A stretch of DNA of 39,078 nt. Source: a virus. Positions 38,974 to 39,078 of the stretch are shown here, one piece after another (the first letter of the stretch is position 1; every line of letters starts with the position of its first letter). The DNA is taken from IMG/VR virus record IMGVR_UViG_3300020160_003682, positions 1-39,078 of that record, one strand, 5' to 3'. The position numbers and the translations under genes are program-made. Below the pieces are notes generated by a model. It did no database searches, had not been told where the DNA came from, and saw only the letters and a list, made by a program, of their open reading frames with translations.

Positions 38974-39078
38974 CTATTTTTCTATAACAGACATATTATC
39001 TTCAGAATCTTTCTTCATGTCCGCCATCTGCTGCTTCATGTCTTTTTCCGCCTTCAGGACTTCTTTCTTCAGATTTTC
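38974..39078 (-). CDS. C-terminal end of a coiled-coil protein, cut by window edge
   Basis: Only 34 residues are visible before the TAG at 38974-38976: ENLKKEVLKAEKDMKQQMAD then MKKDSEDNMSVIEK. The Lys/Glu/Met heptad-like text is a coiled coil. It is transcribed in the same direction as the sheath and lies upstream of it. Too little is visible to name it. Confidence 0.7.
   Translation of the reverse strand, partial: ENLKKEVLKAEKDMKQQMADMKKDSEDNMSVIEK

Noticed and set aside
1-39078. tRNA, rRNA, CRISPR arrays, insertion sequences, attachment sites
   Set aside because: None seen by reading both strands: no cloverleaf with CCA-type 3' end, no regularly spaced repeats, no transposase or integrase. 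A computed scan could still find a tRNA that I missed.

Overview
The window is a piece of the genome of a large, contractile-tailed (T4-like, myovirus-type) bacteriophage. The right half carries a recognisable gp18-like tail sheath, gp19-like tail tube, gp26-like baseplate assembly protein, a very long tape measure candidate and a giant 2009-residue virion protein. The left half carries a sliding clamp candidate, a UvsY-like recombination mediator and, further right, a gp47/SbcD nuclease. A Bacteroidota (probably flavobacterial) host is suggested by three points: A-rich leaders with almost no Shine-Dalgarno sequences, a C-terminal 'ILDKI..GI..LTK.EI.FL' module that I know from Bacteroidota proteins, and relatives of several small proteins that I remember from phages of that phylum. 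The host call is inference. No tRNA, rRNA, CRISPR array or integrase was seen.

Layout. 1-5.4 kb: a partial HNH endonuclease, the sliding clamp, a putative internal head protein, a GIY-YIG homing endonuclease, a basic DUF5824-like protein, an M42 aminopeptidase, and a mini-HTH gene overlapping a third, Vsr/EDxHD-type homing endonuclease. 5.4-13.9 kb: mostly small genes on the minus strand (UvsY-like, an L,D-transpeptidase-like protein, CTS-bearing small proteins, a WYL-like protein, a PF10127-type nucleotidyltransferase). 13.9-16.4 kb: two plus-strand adhesin/tail-fibre-like genes. 16.5-17.2 kb: two small minus-strand genes. 17.3-23.6 kb: tape measure candidate and four downstream genes, plus strand. 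23.6-29.6 kb: the giant beta-propeller virion protein, minus strand. 29.7-31.4 kb: three plus-strand genes including a Cys-rich putative head protein. 31.4-32.8 kb: gp47 and a frameshifted integrase-repeat mini-gene. 33-39 kb: tail tube (plus), then small baseplate gene, gp26-like, sheath and the end of another gene (minus).

Organisation. Convergent gene pairs are repeatedly separated by short perfect hairpins with A- and T-runs on both sides, which should act as bidirectional terminators. About twenty genes on both strands are preceded by an AATATATA-type box with no obvious -35, which I read as the phage's own (late-type) promoter. It usually lies 20-30 nt before the start codon, but in four genes only 4-5 nt before ATG, which would give leaderless mRNAs.

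Most interesting points: (i) at least six small proteins start with a T4-like capsid-targeting peptide ending in a probable prohead-protease site, suggesting a large set of proteins packaged in the head; (ii) a phage-borne M42 aminopeptidase with all metal ligands; (iii) the shared ILDKI module; (iv) compositional patches, some inside genes, that look like recombination or homing co-conversion tracts; (v) two single-nucleotide frame disruptions; (vi) a sheath of 1309 residues, about twice T4 gp18, and a tape measure built from ~70-residue repeats. No stretch above 300 bases lacks a gene.
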